A stretch of DNA of 7,347 bases, taken from positions 297,114 through 304,460 of the forward strand of contig NZ_ML142854.1 of the NCBI RefSeq assembly GCF_004138495.1, in the 5' to 3' direction. This DNA comes from Phytoactinopolyspora endophytica. Lineage in GTDB: Bacteria > Actinomycetota > Actinomycetes > Jiangellales > Jiangellaceae. Under the pieces are notes generated by a model that saw only the letters and a list, made by a program, of their open reading frames with translations, had not been told where the DNA came from and searched no databases. The position numbers and the translations under genes were made by a program. Shown in pieces: positions 5,845 through 7,347 of the stretch (position 1 is its first letter; every line of letters starts with the position of its first letter).

Positions 5845-5887
5845 TCCGGTACGAACTAATTTCCCTTCGAGTCGCGTGCGTACCGGA
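5845..5887 (-). repeat. Inverted repeat just downstream of vdh
   Basis: A perfect nine-base inverted repeat, TCCGGTACG (5845-5853) and CGTACCGGA (5879-5887), has a 25-base spacer. It starts nine bases past the vdh stop on the minus strand. As RNA it would form a loose hairpin ahead of the tighter one at 5814-5840, so the two may act as tandem terminators. The spacer (AACTAATTTCCC and following) is AT-rich for this genome. Confidence 0.45.
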
Positions 5888-5895
5888 CACTGGGT

Positions 5896-7020
5896 TCATT
5901 TGCCCAGGTAGATGGTCTTCATTCGGCTCACTTCGGCGATCCGGTGTTCCGCGATGCGGTCAGCCGCGGTTGCGGGCGACACGGCCTCATCACTTGCAAG
6001 CGCAAATATCTTCCTGGTGGTGTCGAAGATCTTCGTCGCCTTGGCCTTGGCCCGCTCGAAGGAGAACCCGTGCAACTCGTCGGCGACCTGGATCACGCCA
6101 CCTGAGTTGACCACGTAGTCCGGAGCATAGAGGACTCCCGCGTCGTCGAGGAGCTTCTCCACTCCGGGATGCTCGAGTTGATTGTTCGCGCCTCCGCAGA
6201 CGGCTTTCACCTGACCTGTGGCCATCGCGCTGGTCGTGTCGTCGGTCAGAGCGCCTCCGAGGGCGCACGGCGAGTACACGTCGATCTCGGCGGCCAGCAG
6301 CGCGTCGACGTCGGAGACGACGTCGACCTGTGGGTGTGCGGTGCGGACATGGTCGATGGCGGATTCGGAGACATCGGTGATCACGACCTGCGCGCCGTCA
6401 TCGAGCAACAGCCGGGCCAACTTAGAGCCCACCTTGCCCACACCGGCGATGCCGACCCTCCGTCCGGCCAAGGTCGGTTCGCCCCAGAGGCGCTCTGCGC
6501 AGGCACGCATGCCCTGGTAGACGCCGAACGCCGTGAGCACACTGGAGTCGCCCGCTCCTCCCTCGGCGGGAGAGCGGCCGGTGACCCAGTTGCGTCCGGC
6601 GGGGCACTCGCGAGCGACGACGTCCATGTCCTCGACGTAGGTCCCGACGTCGCACGCGGTGATGTATCGGCCACCCAGAGACGCGACGTAGCGTCCGTAG
6701 GCGCGCAGCAGCCCCTCCGACTTGTGTCGTTCGGGGTCGCCGATGATGACAGCCTTTCCTCCTCCATGGTCCAGGCCGGCGAGCGCGTTCTTGTAGGTCA
6801 TGCCCTGCGCGAGATGAAGTACGTCCGCCAGCGCGTCGTGCTCGGCGCTGTACGGGTAGAAGCGGGTGCCGCCGAGGGCGGGACCTAGCGCCGTGGAGTG
6901 GATGGCGATGATGGCGCGCAGACCACTTGCGCGGTCGTGGCAGAAGACCACCTGTTCGTGACCAGACTGCTGGTCAGGCCCGGTGATGCGGCCGAATACG
7001 AGCGGCGACTCTTCGGTCAT
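5896..7020 (-). CDS. vdh: Valine (branched-chain amino acid) dehydrogenase, NAD-dependent
   Basis: This encodes a 374-residue member of the Glu/Leu/Phe/Val dehydrogenase family. It reversibly deaminates valine, and probably leucine and isoleucine, to the 2-oxoacid with NAD+, in the cytoplasm. That feeds catabolism and branched-chain acyl-CoA supply. The N-terminal catalytic domain has [12 protein letters not shown] (47-58), K77 (MTYKNAL), K89 (DHGGGKA) and D124 (TACDVGT). Their spacing equals that of Lys68, Lys80 and Asp115 in Bacillus leucine dehydrogenase. The Rossmann domain has [10 protein letters not shown] (190-199), and D216 at the end of the second strand suits NAD rather than [13 protein letters not shown] (274-282) and [17 protein letters not shown] (299-315) are also conserved. 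The closest family I recall is Streptomyces Vdh, but valine versus leucine preference cannot be settled by eye. The ATG at 7018-7020 is supported by AGAGGT (7028-7033), seven bases upstream. The gene is monocistronic by layout. Confidence 0.94.
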   Translation of the reverse strand: MTEESPLVFGRITGPDQQSGHEQVVFCHDRASGLRAIIAIHSTALGPALGGTRFYPYSAEHDALADVLHLAQGMTYKNALAGLDHGGGKAVIIGDPERHKSEGLLRAYGRYVASLGGRYITACDVGTYVEDMDVVARECPAGRNWVTGRSPAEGGAGDSSVLTAFGVYQGMRACAERLWGEPTLAGRRVGIAGVGKVGSKLARLLLDDGAQVVITDVSESAIDHVRTAHPQVDVVSDVDALLAAEIDVYSPCALGGALTDDTTSAMATGQVKAVCGGANNQLEHPGVEKLLDDAGVLYAPDYVVNSGGVIQVADELHGFSFERAKAKATKIFDTTRKIFALASDEAVSPATAADRIAEHRIAEVSRMKTIYLGK

Positions 7021-7082
7021 GGTGGTGACCTCTCTCCTTCGTGCCCGGGGGATGGTCGGGCGTCGATGGGTGTCTGGTCTCA

Positions 7083-7088
7083 CTCTAT
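7083..7088 (-). promoter_or_regulatory. vdh -10 box candidate
   Basis: TAGAGT on the minus strand is the same hexamer as the purM -10 candidate. It would start vdh transcription near 7076, giving a leader of about 56 bases that includes the Shine-Dalgarno sequence. The expected -35 position (about 7106-7111) has no good match but falls inside the inverted repeat at 7097-7120, as expected for a regulated promoter. Confidence 0.4.
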
Positions 7089-7096
7089 CGGTCAGA

Positions 7097-7120
7097 GTTT
7101 TCGGCCGATTTGGCGAAAAC
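7097..7120. promoter_or_regulatory. Inverted-repeat operator candidate upstream of vdh
   Basis: GTTTTCG (7097-7103) and CGAAAAC (7114-7120) form a perfect seven-base inverted repeat with a 10-base spacer (centre-to-centre 17). The AT-rich arms stand out in a GC-rich genome. It covers the -35 zone of the proposed vdh promoter, where a dimeric regulator could act. The regulator is unknown. Confidence 0.45.
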
Positions 7121-7226
7121 GCCCTCGCGTGACCACGTTGAGAGCTATGTTGATCTCGGATGGGGTCACCGGGGCGGGCAGGCCACACCAGGAGCGACGG
7201 TTCTTAGTGAGTCACCTAGGGGTGGT

Positions 7227-7254
7227 TTGTTCCGTTTGCGGCATTCGCTAGGCT
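7227..7254 (+). promoter_or_regulatory. Rightward promoter candidate
   Basis: TTGTTC (7227-7232) and TAGGCT (7249-7254), with a 16-base spacer, resemble a housekeeping -35/-10 pair. Transcription would start near 7261 and run rightward through the direct repeats out of the window, presumably to the next gene. Confidence 0.4.
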
Positions 7255-7273
7255 TGCGAACGTCGCGGGTGGC

Positions 7274-7306
7274 ATCATCCGAATGGTCAGAAAATCATCC
7301 AAATGG
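7274..7306 (+). repeat. Two direct repeats, 20-base period
   Basis: ATCATCCGAATGG (7274-7286) and ATCATCCAAATGG (7294-7306) match at 12 of 13 bases and start exactly 20 bases apart, close to two helical turns. A related inverted copy, CCATGGATGATGG, lies at 7335-7347 at the window edge. They sit just downstream of the rightward promoter candidate and could be binding sites for a regulator on one face of the helix. Confidence 0.6.
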
Positions 7307-7336
7307 GCGGTTCGGGTCGAGCCGTAAGGCTCTCCC

Positions 7337-7347
7337 ATGGATGATGG
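7337..7347 (+). CDS. Possible start of the next gene (partial, uncertain)
   Basis: An ATG at 7337-7339 is preceded by TAAGG (7325-7329) with a seven-base spacer, and a rightward promoter candidate lies upstream. Only three full codons (Met-Asp-Asp) are visible, so neither the product nor the reality of the gene can be judged. Neighbourhood in Streptomyces would suggest bldC, a MerR-like developmental regulator; that is context only. Confidence 0.2.

Larger units (their letters stand above)
7021..7336. other. Intergenic region upstream of vdh
   Basis: About 316 bases have no recognisable gene. From left to right it holds the vdh ribosome binding site (7028-7039), a minus-strand promoter candidate for vdh (-10 at 7083-7088), an inverted repeat (7097-7120), a plus-strand promoter candidate (7227-7254), and two direct repeats (7274-7306). 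The region lies between vdh and whatever begins to the right. In Streptomyces the regulator gene bldC is nearby; it is not visible here. Confidence 0.5.

Noticed and set aside
6169..6888. A 239-codon plus-strand frame inside vdh
   Set aside because: It is antisense to a complete vdh with conserved catalytic residues, and its translation is typical low-information shadow sequence.

Overview
The window looks like an ordinary core-chromosome segment of a high-GC Gram-positive bacterium (Actinomycetes). The GC content is high and third codon positions are strongly G/C. Every recognisable gene belongs to a family conserved in this class: a DUF3817 membrane protein, an Arg/Gly-tailed DEAD-box helicase, PurF, PurM, DUF3073 and a Streptomyces-type valine dehydrogenase. 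The order purF-purM, then DUF3073 and vdh on the opposite strand, matches what I recall of the Streptomyces coelicolor purF-purM-vdh-bldC neighbourhood. I cannot name the genus from the sequence alone.

Layout, left to right: the C-terminal end of an M20-family dipeptidase (+); a small DUF3817 membrane protein (-), convergent with it over a shared hairpin; a roughly 400-base divergent intergenic region; a DEAD-box RNA helicase (+) ending in two tandem hairpins; purF (+); an 81-base gap with hairpins; purM (+); a strong bidirectional hairpin; a DUF3073 gene (-); two inverted repeats that probably end vdh transcription; vdh (-); and a roughly 320-base upstream region carrying a likely vdh promoter with an inverted-repeat operator candidate, a rightward promoter candidate, and a 20-base-period repeat. 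An unidentified gene may begin at the right edge.

Function: PurF (PRPP to phosphoribosylamine) and PurM (FGAM to AIR) are steps 1 and 5 of de novo purine synthesis. Both appear to start transcription at or next to the start codon, so they may be leaderless, and each seems to have its own promoter even though they lie in tandem. Valine dehydrogenase links branched-chain amino acid catabolism to NADH and to 2-oxoacid precursors. The helicase probably remodels structured RNA. DUF3817 and DUF3073 have no established function.

I found no mobile element, CRISPR array, tRNA, rRNA, toxin-antitoxin or defence locus, and no convincing new multi-gene system. The points worth a second look are regulatory: the leaderless pur promoters, the palindrome inside the purF promoter, the alternating hairpins between purF and purM, the vdh operator candidate, and the repeats at the right edge.
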